The position numbers were made by a program, and so were the translations under genes. From an uncultured Thiocystis sp. (GTDB taxonomy: Bacteria; Pseudomonadota; Gammaproteobacteria; Chromatiales; Chromatiaceae), in assembly GCF_903866365.1 (NCBI RefSeq), contig NZ_CAIPNF010000344.1:1-46668 (forward strand): a stretch of 46,668 bases of DNA, read 5' to 3'. Positions 1 to 7,739 of this stretch are shown here, one piece after another (position 1 is the first letter of the stretch; each line of letters opens with the position of its first letter). The notes beneath the pieces are model-generated. The model had not been told where the DNA came from, ran no database searches, and worked only from the letters and a program-made list of their open reading frames with translations.

Positions 1-140
1 AACTGCCAACTGCCAACTGCCAACTGCCAACTGCCAACTGCCAACTGCCAACTGCCAACTGCCAACTGCCAACTGCCAACTGCCAACTGCCAACTGCCAA
101 CTGCCAACCGCCAACCGCCAACCGCCAACTGCCAACCGCC
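1..140. repeat. Heptanucleotide tandem array, unit AACTGCC
   Basis: Twenty head-to-tail copies of a 7-bp unit are visible: fifteen AACTGCC, then three AACCGCC, one AACTGCC and one AACCGCC, ending in a partial AACT just before the ridA ribosome binding site. The array touches the window edge, so its true length is unknown. Variant copies cluster at the ridA-proximal end. The unit is the exact reverse complement of the AGTTGGC unit at 4160-4187. A 7-bp period does not preserve reading frame, so this is non-coding. Such short tandemly repeated heptamers are known from cyanobacteria and occur in other bacteria; their function is unsettled. Confidence 0.97.
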
Positions 141-166
141 AACTTTTACCCACAGGAACGAAGCCA

Positions 167-553
167 ATGACCCGACACATCATCCATACCGATCAGGCGC
201 CACGAGCCATCGGAACCTATTCTCAGGCGGTGCGGGTCGGGGAGACGGTCTATCTGTCCGGTCAGATTCCCTTGGTGCCGGAGACCATGGAGCTGGTCGA
301 GGGTGACATGGAGGCCCAGATCCGACGGGTCTTCGACAATCTGCGCGCGGTGGCCCGTGCCGCGAATGGGCGTCTGGCGGATGTCGTGAAGCTCAATGTT
401 TTTCTGACCGATCTCGGCCATTTCCCGTTGGTCAATCAGGTGATGGCCGAGTATTTCGAGGAACCCTATCCCGCCCGCGCGGCGATCGGGGTCGCGGCTC
501 TGCCCAAGGGGGCGGAGGTCGAGATGGACGCCGTGATGGTGCTGGACGATTGA
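167..553 (+). CDS. ridA: RidA family enamine/imine deaminase
   Basis: The product is a 128-residue cytosolic protein of the RidA (YjgF/YER057c/UK114) family, which hydrolyses reactive enamine and imine intermediates released by PLP enzymes such as threonine dehydratase. Family length is about 128 residues, so it is complete. Visible hallmarks are the GTYSQAV segment (16-22), LSGQIPL (30-36), and the C-terminal signature with Arg104 in PARAAIGV and Glu119 in GAEVEMDAV. These correspond to the substrate-binding Arg105 and Glu120 of E. coli RidA. A purine-rich stretch (aggaacgaag) precedes the ATG. The heptamer array lies immediately upstream, so the promoter must be inside or beyond it. mltB follows on the same strand after about 105 bp. 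Confidence 0.95.
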   Translation: MTRHIIHTDQAPRAIGTYSQAVRVGETVYLSGQIPLVPETMELVEGDMEAQIRRVFDNLRAVARAANGRLADVVKLNVFLTDLGHFPLVNQVMAEYFEEPYPARAAIGVAALPKGAEVEMDAVMVLDD

Positions 554-658
554 ACGATGCCGATGGATAAAATTCCAGTAAAAGAGCGGGTTGATTGGCG
601 ATCCTCGAAATCTGCTTTACTATGGATGTCTAACCCATCAATTTTCCGAAGATATCCC

Positions 659-1747
659 ATGCGTCTCCCGTTTCTCGCATTCGCCGTCCTCGCCTTGATC
701 CTCCTCGCGGGCTGTGGCTCGACAGCGCCAAGGGATCCCGCTCCCACGGGCGATGGTTCGCCGAGGCTGCAACGCGCCGCGGCCGTGAGCGGCGATTTCG
801 CGAGTGCCGCCGGCGTGGATCGCTTTATCCGACGGATGGAGTCACAGGGCTTCAATCCGGCCGAGACGGCCAGGATCATCTCCGGCGCGCAACGTCAGCA
901 GTCGATCATCGATCTGATGAACCATCAGGCGCCGAGCAAAAGCACGGGGCCGAACGGGGCCTGGAGCCGCTACCGCGCGAAGTTCCTGACCGAGGACACG
1001 ATCGCCAACGGTGCCGCGTTCTGGCGGCGTCATGAAGCGGCGCTTGCCCGGGACGAGTCCCGTTATGGCGTACCGCCCGAATACGTGGTCGCGATCATCG
1101 GCGTCGAAACCCGTTTCGGGGGCTTCGTCGGCAAGACCCGCATCATCGACGCGCTCGCCACGCTCGCCTTCGCCTATCCCCGTCGCGCCGACTATTTTGC
1201 CGGCGAGCTGGAGTCCTTTCTGATCATGGCCCGCGACGAGGGGATCAGTCCCTTCCAGCCGCGCGGCTCCTTTGCCGGGGCGATGGGATTGGGTCAGTTC
1301 ATGCCATCGAGTTTCCACCAATACGCGGTGGATTTCACCGACGATGGCCATCGCGATCTCTGGAATCCCGCGGATGCCATCGGCAGTGTCGCCAATTATT
1401 TCAAGGGGCACGGCTGGCGCGCGGGCGAGCCGGTCGCGGTGCGGGCACGGGTCGAATCCGGGGCGAATGCCGGTCTGATGAAGACCGGTTTCGATACCCG
1501 CTATGGCGTGAAGGAATTAACCGGTCGCGGCATTGTGCCGACCGGATCGCTGGGCGGGGCCAGCCAGGTAAGCCTGCTTCAACTGGATGCCAAGGGCGGT
1601 TACGAATACTGGCTGGGGCTGCCGAATTTTTATGTCATCACCCGGTACAACCACAGCACCTATTACGCCATGGCCGTGCATCAGTTGGCCAAGGCGATCC
1701 GGGCGCGCAGGGTCGGAGCAGGCGGGGTGCGGTTGTCGGCGAACTGA
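659..1747 (+). CDS. mltB: Lytic murein transglycosylase B, lipoprotein
   Basis: This encodes a membrane-bound lytic transglycosylase (GH103 family) that cleaves peptidoglycan glycan strands to 1,6-anhydromuramic products. The start at 659 gives a 362-residue protein beginning MRLPFLAF with a lipoprotein signal ending in the lipobox LAGC. An upstream in-frame ATG at 557 would put 34 charged residues before the signal and is unlikely. The catalytic glutamate is Glu150 in IIGVETRFG, and the family segments GAMGLGQFMPSS, DLWNPADAIGSVANYF and FYVITRYNHSTYYAMAV follow. The lipidated N-terminus places it on the periplasmic side of the outer membrane. Sequence and length fit MltB rather than the soluble Slt35 form. 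Confidence 0.95.
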   Translation: MRLPFLAFAVLALILLAGCGSTAPRDPAPTGDGSPRLQRAAAVSGDFASAAGVDRFIRRMESQGFNPAETARIISGAQRQQSIIDLMNHQAPSKSTGPNGAWSRYRAKFLTEDTIANGAAFWRRHEAALARDESRYGVPPEYVVAIIGVETRFGGFVGKTRIIDALATLAFAYPRRADYFAGELESFLIMARDEGISPFQPRGSFAGAMGLGQFMPSSFHQYAVDFTDDGHRDLWNPADAIGSVANYFKGHGWRAGEPVAVRARVESGANAGLMKTGFDTRYGVKELTGRGIVPTGSLGGASQVSLLQLDAKGGYEYWLGLPNFYVITRYNHSTYYAMAVHQLAKAIRARRVGAGGVRLSAN

Positions 1748-1752
1748 ATGCT

Positions 1753-1787
1753 AAGGGGCAAGGGGCAACAAGGGGCAAGGGTAAGGA
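1753..1787. repeat. Degenerate heptamer repeat, unit AAGGGGC
   Basis: Just after the mltB stop there are three copies of AAGGGGC (1753-1759, 1760-1766, 1770-1776) followed by decayed AAGGGT/AAGGAT units. The unit differs from the AACTGCC arrays but has the same 7-bp period. It does not code for protein. Confidence 0.7.
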
Positions 1788-1832
1788 TTAAAGTGGTTTC
1801 AAGTAAATTTCTTACTCATCGAGAGGTGGCGA

Positions 1833-1928
1833 ATGGACAGGATTAACACGATTTCGCAGGGATGAACAAGATAGAAACCATTGTTTTTAATCCTGTCAAT
1901 CTTGAAAAATCCTGTGAATCCTGTCCAT
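1833..1928. repeat. 96-bp imperfect palindrome before recG
   Basis: The left end reads ATGGACAGGATTAACACGAT and the right end, read on the other strand, ATGGACAGGATTCACAGGAT, so the two ends match at all but two of the first 20 positions. The arms continue as weaker matches built from AGGATT/CAAGAT units and meet in an A/T-rich centre near 1880. The DNA is much richer in A+T than its surroundings. No protein is encoded. It resembles dispersed, non-autonomous hairpin elements (REP-like or MITE-like), or it could form a strong mRNA hairpin between mltB and recG. I see no flanking target-site duplication. Confidence 0.75.
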
Positions 1929-1995
1929 TTGAAGCGGGGGTCGCTCGACACCAGAGACGACAGTCCGAACGCAGTGTAGACCAGGCACGATCCAC

Positions 1996-4107
1996 TTGAC
2001 ACACATCGCCCCAGAGCATTCGTCCGGGCTCCAGTCGCTGGAGCGGATTCCGGTCACGCATCTGAAACGGGTCGGTCCGCGGATCGCCGAGCGGCTGGCC
2101 CGTCTCGGCATCCGCACCGTGCAGGATCTGCTGTTTCATCTGCCGATGCGCTATCAGGATCGCACCCGGCTGCTGCCCATCGGCGAACTGACCGTCGGGG
2201 AAGACGCCTTGATCGAGGGCGAGGTCAGCGAGGCGAACATCGCCTTCGGGCGTCGGCGGTCGTTCAAGGTCTGGCTCACCGATGGCGCCTTTGCCGGCAT
2301 TCTGTTGCGCTTCTTCCATTTCTCGCCGCAACAGGTGGCGGCGTTCAAGCCGGGCACGCGGGTACGTTGTTATGGCGAGGTGCGGCAGGGCCATGACTCG
2401 CTGGAGATGGTGCATCCCGAGTGCCGCTTTCAGAACGAAGTCGCGACGGCGACGGAAGCACGTCTGACCCCCATCTATCCTTCTACCGAGGGGCTGCAAC
2501 AGTCGGCCTGGCGCGGACTGATCGAACAGGCGCTGGACTGGCTGGAGCACCTGCCGCCGGTCGAGTATCTGCCCGAGGAGACGCTGGGTCCGCTGGCGCT
2601 GCCCGGTCTGGTCGAGGCGCTGCGCTATCTGCATCATCCCCCGCTCGAAACCAGTCTGGTCGACCTCCTGGAGCGGCGGCATCCGGCCTTTCTGCGTCTG
2701 GCTTTTGAAGAGCTGGTGGCGCATCAGGTCAGTCTGCGGCGGATGCGCGCGTCGCAGGGCACGATTGCCGCGCCGGTGCTCGCCGGCGATGGCGGGCTGC
2801 GCCAGCGCTTGCGCGCGGCCTTGCCCTTCCGGCTCACCGAGGCGCAGGAGCGGGTAGCGACCGAGATTGCGGCGGATCTGCTTCAGGATCGCCCCATGCA
2901 GCGGTTGCTCCAGGGCGACGTGGGCGCGGGCAAGACCGTGGTCGCGGCGCTCGCGGCCCTGCAAGCGATCGAGGCGGGTCGTCAGGCCGCGCTGATGGCG
3001 CCGACCGAACTGCTGTCCGAACAGCATCATCGCAGTCTGACCGCCTGGCTGAAGCCGCTGGGCGTCGAATCGCTCTGGCTCGCCGGTCGGCACAAGGGGC
3101 GCGAGCGGGCGGACTTGCTGGAGTCCATCGCCGCCGGGCGGGCGCGGCTGGTGGTCGGCACGCACGCGCTGTTTCAGGATGAGGTCATCTTCCGGGATCT
3201 GGGTCTGGTGATCATCGACGAGCAGCATCGTTTCGGCGTCCACCAGCGCATGAAACTGCGCGAGAAGGGCGGCCAGAACGGCGGCGCGCCGCATCAGCTC
3301 ATCATGACCGCGACCCCGATCCCGCGTTCGCTGGCGATGACGCTCTATGCCGATCTGGATCTGTCGGTCATCGACAGCCTGCCGCCGGGTCGCACGCCCA
3401 TCGTCACGGTCGCGGTTCCGGACAGCCGTCGCGACGAAGTCATCGGGCGGGTGCGGATGGCCTGCGGCCAGGGGCGCCAGACCTATTGGGTTTGCACCCT
3501 GATCGACGAATCCGAGGCGCTGGAATGTCAGGCGGCCGAGGAGACGGCGCGTCAGTTGGGCGAGCGTCTGCCGGGGGTGCGGGTCGGGCTGGTGCACGGT
3601 CGGCTCAAGTCGGCGGACCGCGATGCGGTGATGGCTGGATTTGCCGGCGGCGAGCTGGATCTGCTGGTCGCGACCACGGTGATCGAAGTCGGCGTGGATG
3701 TCGCCAACGCCAGTCTCATGATCATCGAGAACCCGGAGCGACTGGGGTTGTCGCAACTCCATCAGTTGCGCGGACGGGTCGGACGCGGGGCGGTCGAGAG
3801 TCACTGTCTGCTGCTCTACCATGCGCCGCTGTCGGCGGTGGCACGCGAGCGTCTCGGCATCATCCGCGCGACGACCAGCGGTTTCGAGATCGCCGAGCGG
3901 GATCTGGCGCTGCGCGGCGCGGGCGAGGTGTTGGGCACGCGCCAGACCGGGACGGTGCAGTTCCGGGTCGCCGATCCGGTGCGCGATCAGGCCTTGGTGG
4001 CGCCGGCGCAGCGGGCGGCCGATCTCCTCCTGGCGCGGTATCCGGACGCGGTCGCGCCGCTGGTCGCGCGCTGGATGGGCGATCGCGAGGCGTATGGGCA
4101 GGTTTGA
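1996..4107 (+). CDS. recG: ATP-dependent DNA helicase RecG
   Basis: RecG is a 703-residue monomeric helicase that reverses stalled replication forks and branch-migrates Holliday junctions. The N-terminal wedge/OB domain begins with the HhH-like LKRVGPRIAERLARLGI and continues to about residue 270. The helicase motifs are visible: Walker A GDVGAGKT (about 307-314), motif II DEQH in VIIDEQHRFGVHQR, TATPIPRS (motif III), and motif VI-type QLRGRVGRG. Length matches the family (E. coli 693). The most upstream start is TTG at 1996 with no clear Shine-Dalgarno sequence; the true start could be slightly different, but the conserved region begins only about 15 residues later. The gene follows the 96-bp palindrome and is followed, three bases after its stop, by a heptamer array. 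Confidence 0.97.
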   Translation: MTHIAPEHSSGLQSLERIPVTHLKRVGPRIAERLARLGIRTVQDLLFHLPMRYQDRTRLLPIGELTVGEDALIEGEVSEANIAFGRRRSFKVWLTDGAFAGILLRFFHFSPQQVAAFKPGTRVRCYGEVRQGHDSLEMVHPECRFQNEVATATEARLTPIYPSTEGLQQSAWRGLIEQALDWLEHLPPVEYLPEETLGPLALPGLVEALRYLHHPPLETSLVDLLERRHPAFLRLAFEELVAHQVSLRRMRASQGTIAAPVLAGDGGLRQRLRAALPFRLTEAQERVATEIAADLLQDRPMQRLLQGDVGAGKTVVAALAALQAIEAGRQAALMAPTELLSEQHHRSLTAWLKPLGVESLWLAGRHKGRERADLLESIAAGRARLVVGTHALFQDEVIFRDLGLVIIDEQHRFGVHQRMKLREKGGQNGGAPHQLIMTATPIPRSLAMTLYADLDLSVIDSLPPGRTPIVTVAVPDSRRDEVIGRVRMACGQGRQTYWVCTLIDESEALECQAAEETARQLGERLPGVRVGLVHGRLKSADRDAVMAGFAGGELDLLVATTVIEVGVDVANASLMIIENPERLGLSQLHQLRGRVGRGAVESHCLLLYHAPLSAVARERLGIIRATTSGFEIAERDLALRGAGEVLGTRQTGTVQFRVADPVRDQALVAPAQRAADLLLARYPDAVAPLVARWMGDREAYGQV

Positions 4108-4110
4108 TGC

Positions 4111-4187
4111 AGTTGTCAGTTGTCAGTTGTCAGTTGTCAGTTGTCAGTTGTCAGTTGTCAGTTGGCAGTTGGCAGTTGGCAGTTGGC
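4111..4187. repeat. Heptanucleotide tandem array, unit AGTTGTC/AGTTGGC
   Basis: Eleven perfect 7-bp units start three bases after the recG stop: seven AGTTGTC (4111-4159) followed by four AGTTGGC (4160-4187). AGTTGGC is the reverse complement of a rotation of AACTGCC, the unit of the array at 1-140. The two variant blocks are contiguous rather than mixed, as expected from slippage or unequal exchange after single point changes. Confidence 0.97.
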
Positions 4188-4233
4188 AGGCATTGTGACG
4201 TCTTGGACATTTCCTGATCGCTCGTGGCATCGC

Positions 4234-4443
4234 ATGAACGCACCCCTCGTTGAGATTGCACGCTATCCAAATCTGCGCCTGCTGGCTTGGCAGACGCGGC
4301 GAACGCATCTTCCGGAGGATGAAGCCTTCTCGCTGTACGAGCGGGAGTGGCGGCATGTCGATGTCGCGCATTTGAGCGCGGAGGAGCGCGCCTTCATTGA
4401 TTATCTGGCGGCGCGTTATGGAAAAGGCATCCTGAATGTTTAG
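4234..4443 (+). CDS. Small unknown protein paired with nucleotidyltransferase-like gene
   Basis: A 69-residue acidic, probably helical and soluble protein starting MNAPLVEIARYPNLRLLAW. There is no signal peptide or membrane segment. An in-frame ATG further upstream would lie within the heptamer array (MSVVSCQL...), so 4234 is the sensible start although no strong ribosome binding site is visible. Its end overlaps the next gene by 8 bp, which implies translational coupling. Small-gene-then-AbiEii-like-gene pairs are commonly antitoxin/toxin pairs, with the smaller protein usually the regulator. I do not recognise a DNA-binding motif here, so the antitoxin role is only an inference from layout. 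Confidence 0.6.
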   Translation: MNAPLVEIARYPNLRLLAWQTRRTHLPEDEAFSLYEREWRHVDVAHLSAEERAFIDYLAARYGKGILNV

Positions 4444-5119
4444 ACGGGCGCATCACCGCCGGATTGTCGGGCTGCTCTCCTCGATGAATGCGGCGTTTCT
4501 GGCGGAGACCCAATGCTGTTTTGGCGGCGGAACCTGTGCCGCGCTCTTGCTCGGCGAATATCGCGAGTCCGTCGACATGGGCTTTCTCTGTTCTCACGCG
4601 CCCGGTGATCGCGATCTCAGAAATACGGTGACAAACCTGTCGTTGGGCGAGCTGTTTCTGACACCGCCGACCCTCCTGCGCGAAGTGCGCGCCGACCGCT
4701 ATGGGATTCGCACGATCCTCGCGGTGGAAGACGTGCCGATCAAATTCGAGATCGTGCTCGAAGGCCGGGTTTCGCTTCAATGCGAGTCTGTGGCTTTACT
4801 CCCGGTTCCGATCTTGGATCGCGCCAGTCAGATGGTCGAAAAATTACTGGCCAACTCCGATCGCTCTGCCGATCGCAGCGTTTGCGCCCGCGACTTGATC
4901 GATCTGACGATGATGATCGAACACTGGGGCGAACCTGGCGCGGAGGTTTGGGAGCGGGCGGAAGGCGCTTACGGCCCGGCGGTTCGTGCGGATCTGGAGA
5001 AGGCCCGCAAGGTCTTTCAAGAGGATCCCGGTTTTCTCGATGCCTGCCTCGCCAGGCTCGATGTCAGTCGGGATGCTCAGGCATTGATTCGCCGGCGATT
5101 CGCCGGGGTAGGGGAGTAA
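4436..5119 (+). CDS. AbiEii-like nucleotidyltransferase-fold protein
   Basis: A 227-residue protein whose N-terminal part has the pattern of the AbiEii/type IV toxin nucleotidyltransferase family: FGGGTCAALLLGEYRESVDMGF (about 24-45) parallels the family motif GGTAL..L...R.S.D.DF. AbiEii enzymes transfer nucleotides to tRNA or other targets and are toxins in abortive infection modules. The second acidic residue of the usual D-x-D pair is Gly here (VDMGF), so catalysis may be lost or the family assignment may be distant. The remainder (DLIDLTMMIEHWG, RADLEKARKVFQ) resembles the helical half of these proteins. It overlaps the preceding small gene by 8 bp. The pair is inserted between a repeat array and ubiA, which suggests acquired DNA. 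Confidence 0.6.
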   Translation: MFRRAHHRRIVGLLSSMNAAFLAETQCCFGGGTCAALLLGEYRESVDMGFLCSHAPGDRDLRNTVTNLSLGELFLTPPTLLREVRADRYGIRTILAVEDVPIKFEIVLEGRVSLQCESVALLPVPILDRASQMVEKLLANSDRSADRSVCARDLIDLTMMIEHWGEPGAEVWERAEGAYGPAVRADLEKARKVFQEDPGFLDACLARLDVSRDAQALIRRRFAGVGE

Positions 5120-5294
5120 CGCGCGTCCGGCATGCTCCGCGTCGCCGGGGCGTCCGCTTGGTCCAGTGGCGGGCCGACATCCGGAGAATTGCTGACCGCT
5201 CTGGCGACGTTCTTCCGCACCCTTTGCCTGTGTCATAATTCGGTGGCGCTTTGTCGATACCGAATCCTCTGAAGACCATCAAAAGACCCATGAT

Positions 5295-6194
5295 ATGAGC
5301 TTTCCCGAAGTCAAAATCGGTCAATTCCGTCCGCTTGCCTGGCGCGAACGTCTCTACCGCTATCTGGTGCTGGTGCGTCTGCATCGTCCCATCGGCATCT
5401 TTCTGCTGATGTGGCCCGCGCTCTGGGCGCTCTGGCTGGCGGGCGACGGTCATCCGCCCTGGTTCGTGGTGTTGATCTTTGTCCTGGGGGTGGTGTTGAT
5501 GCGCTCGGCGGGTTGCGCGATCAATGACTTTGCCGACCGCAAGGTCGATGGGCAGGTGAGGCGCACCAAGCAGCGGCCCCTGGCGACTGGCGAGGTCTCG
5601 CCCGCCGAGGCGGTCGTGGTGTTCCTGCTCCTGAGTCTGCTGGCCTTCGGTCTGGTGCTTCAGTTGAACTGGCAGACCGTGGCGCTGTCGGTGATCGCCT
5701 TGCTGCTGACGTTCATCTATCCCTTCATGAAACGGGTCACGCATATCCCGCAGTTATTTCTTGGGGCGGCCTTCGGCTGGGCGATTCCGATGGCGTTCAT
5801 GGCGGTCACTGGTCAGATTCCCGGTTACGCCTGGATTTTATTCGTCGCGACCCTGATCTGGGCACTGATCTACGATACGCAGTATGCGATGGTCGATCGC
5901 GAGGACGATCTGAACATCGGCATCAAGTCGACGGCTATCCTCTTCGGTCGCTGGGACCGGCTGGCGATCGGTCTGTTGCAGATCCTGTTGCTCGGTCTGC
6001 TGCTCTGGATCGGTGCGACGGCGGGTCGGGGGATGTTTTATCTCGGAGGGCTTGGCGTCGCCGCCGCGCTGGCGGTCTATCAGCAGGTCTTGATCCGCGA
6101 GCGCGCGCCGGCGGCCTGTTTTCGCGCCTTTCTGAACAACAATTATGTTGGCATGGCGATCTTCATCGGTCTGGTGCTGGACTATCTTGCTTGA
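5295..6194 (+). CDS. ubiA: 4-hydroxybenzoate polyprenyltransferase
   Basis: UbiA is an integral inner-membrane prenyltransferase that attaches the polyprenyl tail to 4-hydroxybenzoate in ubiquinone synthesis. The 299-residue product has both Mg-diphosphate motifs: N77-D78-x-x-D81-x-x-x-D85 within GCAINDFADRKVDGQV, and DTQYAMVDREDD in the second half, where the D-x-x-x-D acids are seen. Around eight hydrophobic helices are apparent, and length matches E. coli UbiA (290). The ATG at 5295 gives MSFPEVKIGQ; the 175 bp before it contain no other gene. No ubiC is seen next to it. Confidence 0.96.
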   Translation: MSFPEVKIGQFRPLAWRERLYRYLVLVRLHRPIGIFLLMWPALWALWLAGDGHPPWFVVLIFVLGVVLMRSAGCAINDFADRKVDGQVRRTKQRPLATGEVSPAEAVVVFLLLSLLAFGLVLQLNWQTVALSVIALLLTFIYPFMKRVTHIPQLFLGAAFGWAIPMAFMAVTGQIPGYAWILFVATLIWALIYDTQYAMVDREDDLNIGIKSTAILFGRWDRLAIGLLQILLLGLLLWIGATAGRGMFYLGGLGVAAALAVYQQVLIRERAPAACFRAFLNNNYVGMAIFIGLVLDYLA

Positions 6195-6200
6195 GGGCTT

Positions 6201-6260
6201 CATCTGCTTGCAGATGAGTCAAGTTTGTCGTTGTCGTAATCGACTATCCGACAACGACAA
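6201..6260 (+). terminator. Hairpins after ubiA
   Basis: Two inverted repeats follow the ubiA stop: CATCTG-CTTG-CAGATG (6201-6216), and a 12-bp perfect stem TTGTCGTTGTCG/CGACAACGACAA (6225-6236 and 6249-6260) with a 12-nt loop. Neither is followed by a clear T-run, so a role as terminator or mRNA 3'-end stabiliser is tentative. A further short hairpin, CGAGGC-GAA-GCCTCG, is at 6307-6321. The rest of 6195-6443 holds nothing else I recognise. Confidence 0.4.
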
Positions 6261-6443
6261 CGATCGCTGTTCAGCTTGCTAAAGCGACGATCATGACTCG
6301 TCGGTCCGAGGCGAAGCCTCGCTAGGCCTTGGGTTGAGGATTCCGGCCACGATCATCGTTCCGACCATCGCCATCGTTTATGCGTTTGGATTGTTTTCAG
6401 GAAATCACCTTAACCCACCACAATCTTACTCGGGAGCGCAGCG

Positions 6444-7064
6444 ATGGTCGGCCAATCAATCATTCGGATCCTGTTCGGTCTCCTGCTGACCGCGCAGGCG
6501 AGCGCCTTCGACGAAGGCTTTGACTATACCCGTCTCCCGCAGGCGCGGCCGACGCAAACCGGCGACAAGGTGGAGGTGCTGGAGGTCTTCATGTATGGCT
6601 GCCCCCACTGCCGCAATTTCGAACCGGCCCTGACCGAATGGTTGAAAACCCTGCCCGAGGGCGCCGAATTCCGCCGCGTGCCCGCGACCGGCGGGCGCTG
6701 GACTGCGCAAGCCCGCGCCCATTACGCGGCCCGTTCGATGGGCAAGCTCGACGTCTTCCATCCCGCGCTGTTCGATGCCATCCACGCGCATAAGCGGCTG
6801 ATCCAGACCGAAGACGAACTGGTCGCCTTCGCGGCGGAACTCGGCATGGATGCCAACGAATTCCGGGCCGCTTACAACGCTCCCGAGGTGCAAAATCAGG
6901 TCAGTCAGGACGAGGCGATGGTCAAGAACGATGGCGTCGACAATGTCCCCACGCTGATCGTCAATGGCAAATACCGTGTCAGTCTCACGCAGGCCGGGGG
7001 GCATGCGCGTCTTTTTGAGGTGCTCGACGCGCTCCTGGCCCGGGAGCTAGGCGCGGGGTCGTGA
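6444..7064 (+). CDS. dsbA: Periplasmic thiol:disulfide interchange protein DsbA-like
   Basis: A 206-residue secreted thioredoxin-fold oxidase that introduces disulfides into periplasmic proteins. An N-terminal signal peptide (SIIRILFGLLLTAQASA) is followed by the mature protein starting near FDEGFDY. The active site is Cys53-Pro-His-Cys56 in FMYGCPHCRNF, the classic DsbA dipeptide. The cis-proline loop is DNVPTLIVNGKY. The helical insertion between the two thioredoxin halves is present, and length matches E. coli DsbA (208). The electron acceptor DsbB is not in this window. It is monocistronic or followed closely by the Uma2 gene; the two have no evident functional link. Confidence 0.93.
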   Translation: MVGQSIIRILFGLLLTAQASAFDEGFDYTRLPQARPTQTGDKVEVLEVFMYGCPHCRNFEPALTEWLKTLPEGAEFRRVPATGGRWTAQARAHYAARSMGKLDVFHPALFDAIHAHKRLIQTEDELVAFAAELGMDANEFRAAYNAPEVQNQVSQDEAMVKNDGVDNVPTLIVNGKYRVSLTQAGGHARLFEVLDALLARELGAGS

Positions 7065-7111
7065 CCCGCTAGGCGATGCTGTTGTCGTCGCCGGACCCAA
7101 GGAGAACACCC

Positions 7112-7672
7112 ATGCCGCAACTCGCCCGCGATCAACGGCTCTCGGTCGAGGATTACCTCGCCGCCGAGGACGGCCCCGACATCCGCCATGAATATATCGA
7201 TGGCGAACTCTACGCCATGACCGGCGCGAGCCGTCGGCATGGCCTCATCACGCTCAATCTCGTCGCCTATCTGCGTCCACTGCTGCGCGGCACGCCCTGT
7301 CAACTCTTCGCGAACGACATGAAGGTCCGGCTGCGGATCGCCGAGCAGGACATCTTCTACTATCCCGATCTGCTCCTGAGCTGCGACCCGGACGATCGCG
7401 AGACGTATTATTGCATTCGGCCCTGTCTGCTGGTCGAGGTGCTGTCGGAGTCCACCGTGCGCATCGACCGGCGCGAGAAATTCCTGGCCTATCAGACCCT
7501 CCCCAGTCTGCGGGAGTATCTGCTGATCGATCAGAGCGCGCGCGCGGTCGAGGTCTATCGACGTGAACAGGGATGGCGGCGGGAGATCGTCACCGAGGGT
7601 GCGATCCCGCTCGACTGTCTCGCTGTCGAACTCTCCCTGGACACGATCTACGAGGACGTCGCCACGGTTTGA
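7112..7672 (+). CDS. Uma2 family PD-(D/E)XK nuclease-like protein
   Basis: A 186-residue protein of the Uma2 family (DUF820), a restriction-endonuclease-fold group abundant in cyanobacteria and some proteobacteria, whose cellular role is not established. Motifs visible in order are HEYIDGELYAMTG, NDMKVRL, YYPDLLLS (catalytic-type Asp), CLLVEVLSEST (Glu of the E-x-K-like strand), REKFLAYQTLPSLREYLLID. I chose the ATG at 7112 because AAGGAG lies seven bases before it; an earlier in-frame ATG at 7076 has no such site. The gene converges on the membrane-protein gene at 7740-8237. These genes often multiply as families in one genome, and no transposase is nearby. Confidence 0.88.
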   Translation: MPQLARDQRLSVEDYLAAEDGPDIRHEYIDGELYAMTGASRRHGLITLNLVAYLRPLLRGTPCQLFANDMKVRLRIAEQDIFYYPDLLLSCDPDDRETYYCIRPCLLVEVLSESTVRIDRREKFLAYQTLPSLREYLLIDQSARAVEVYRREQGWRREIVTEGAIPLDCLAVELSLDTIYEDVATV

Positions 7673-7739
7673 TCGCTGTCCGGATCGACGGCCGTGTTCG
7701 CTCTTCGCGTTTTGCGCGGTTTAACTGTTCTTGCCAGGT

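Noticed and set aside
1-140. CRISPR array
   Set aside because: The repeats are 7 bp with no spacers, so they cannot be CRISPR units.
1843-3822. Long minus-strand open frame antisense to recG (659 codons)
   Set aside because: It is a GC-rich shadow; translation is rich in Arg/Gln/His with no family pattern, and recG on the other strand has full helicase motifs.
3486-4217. Alternative-frame protein running through the end of recG into the heptamer array
   Set aside because: Gly/Arg-rich shadow frame; the heptamer part only gives repeated VVSCQLS residues because 21 bp equals three units.
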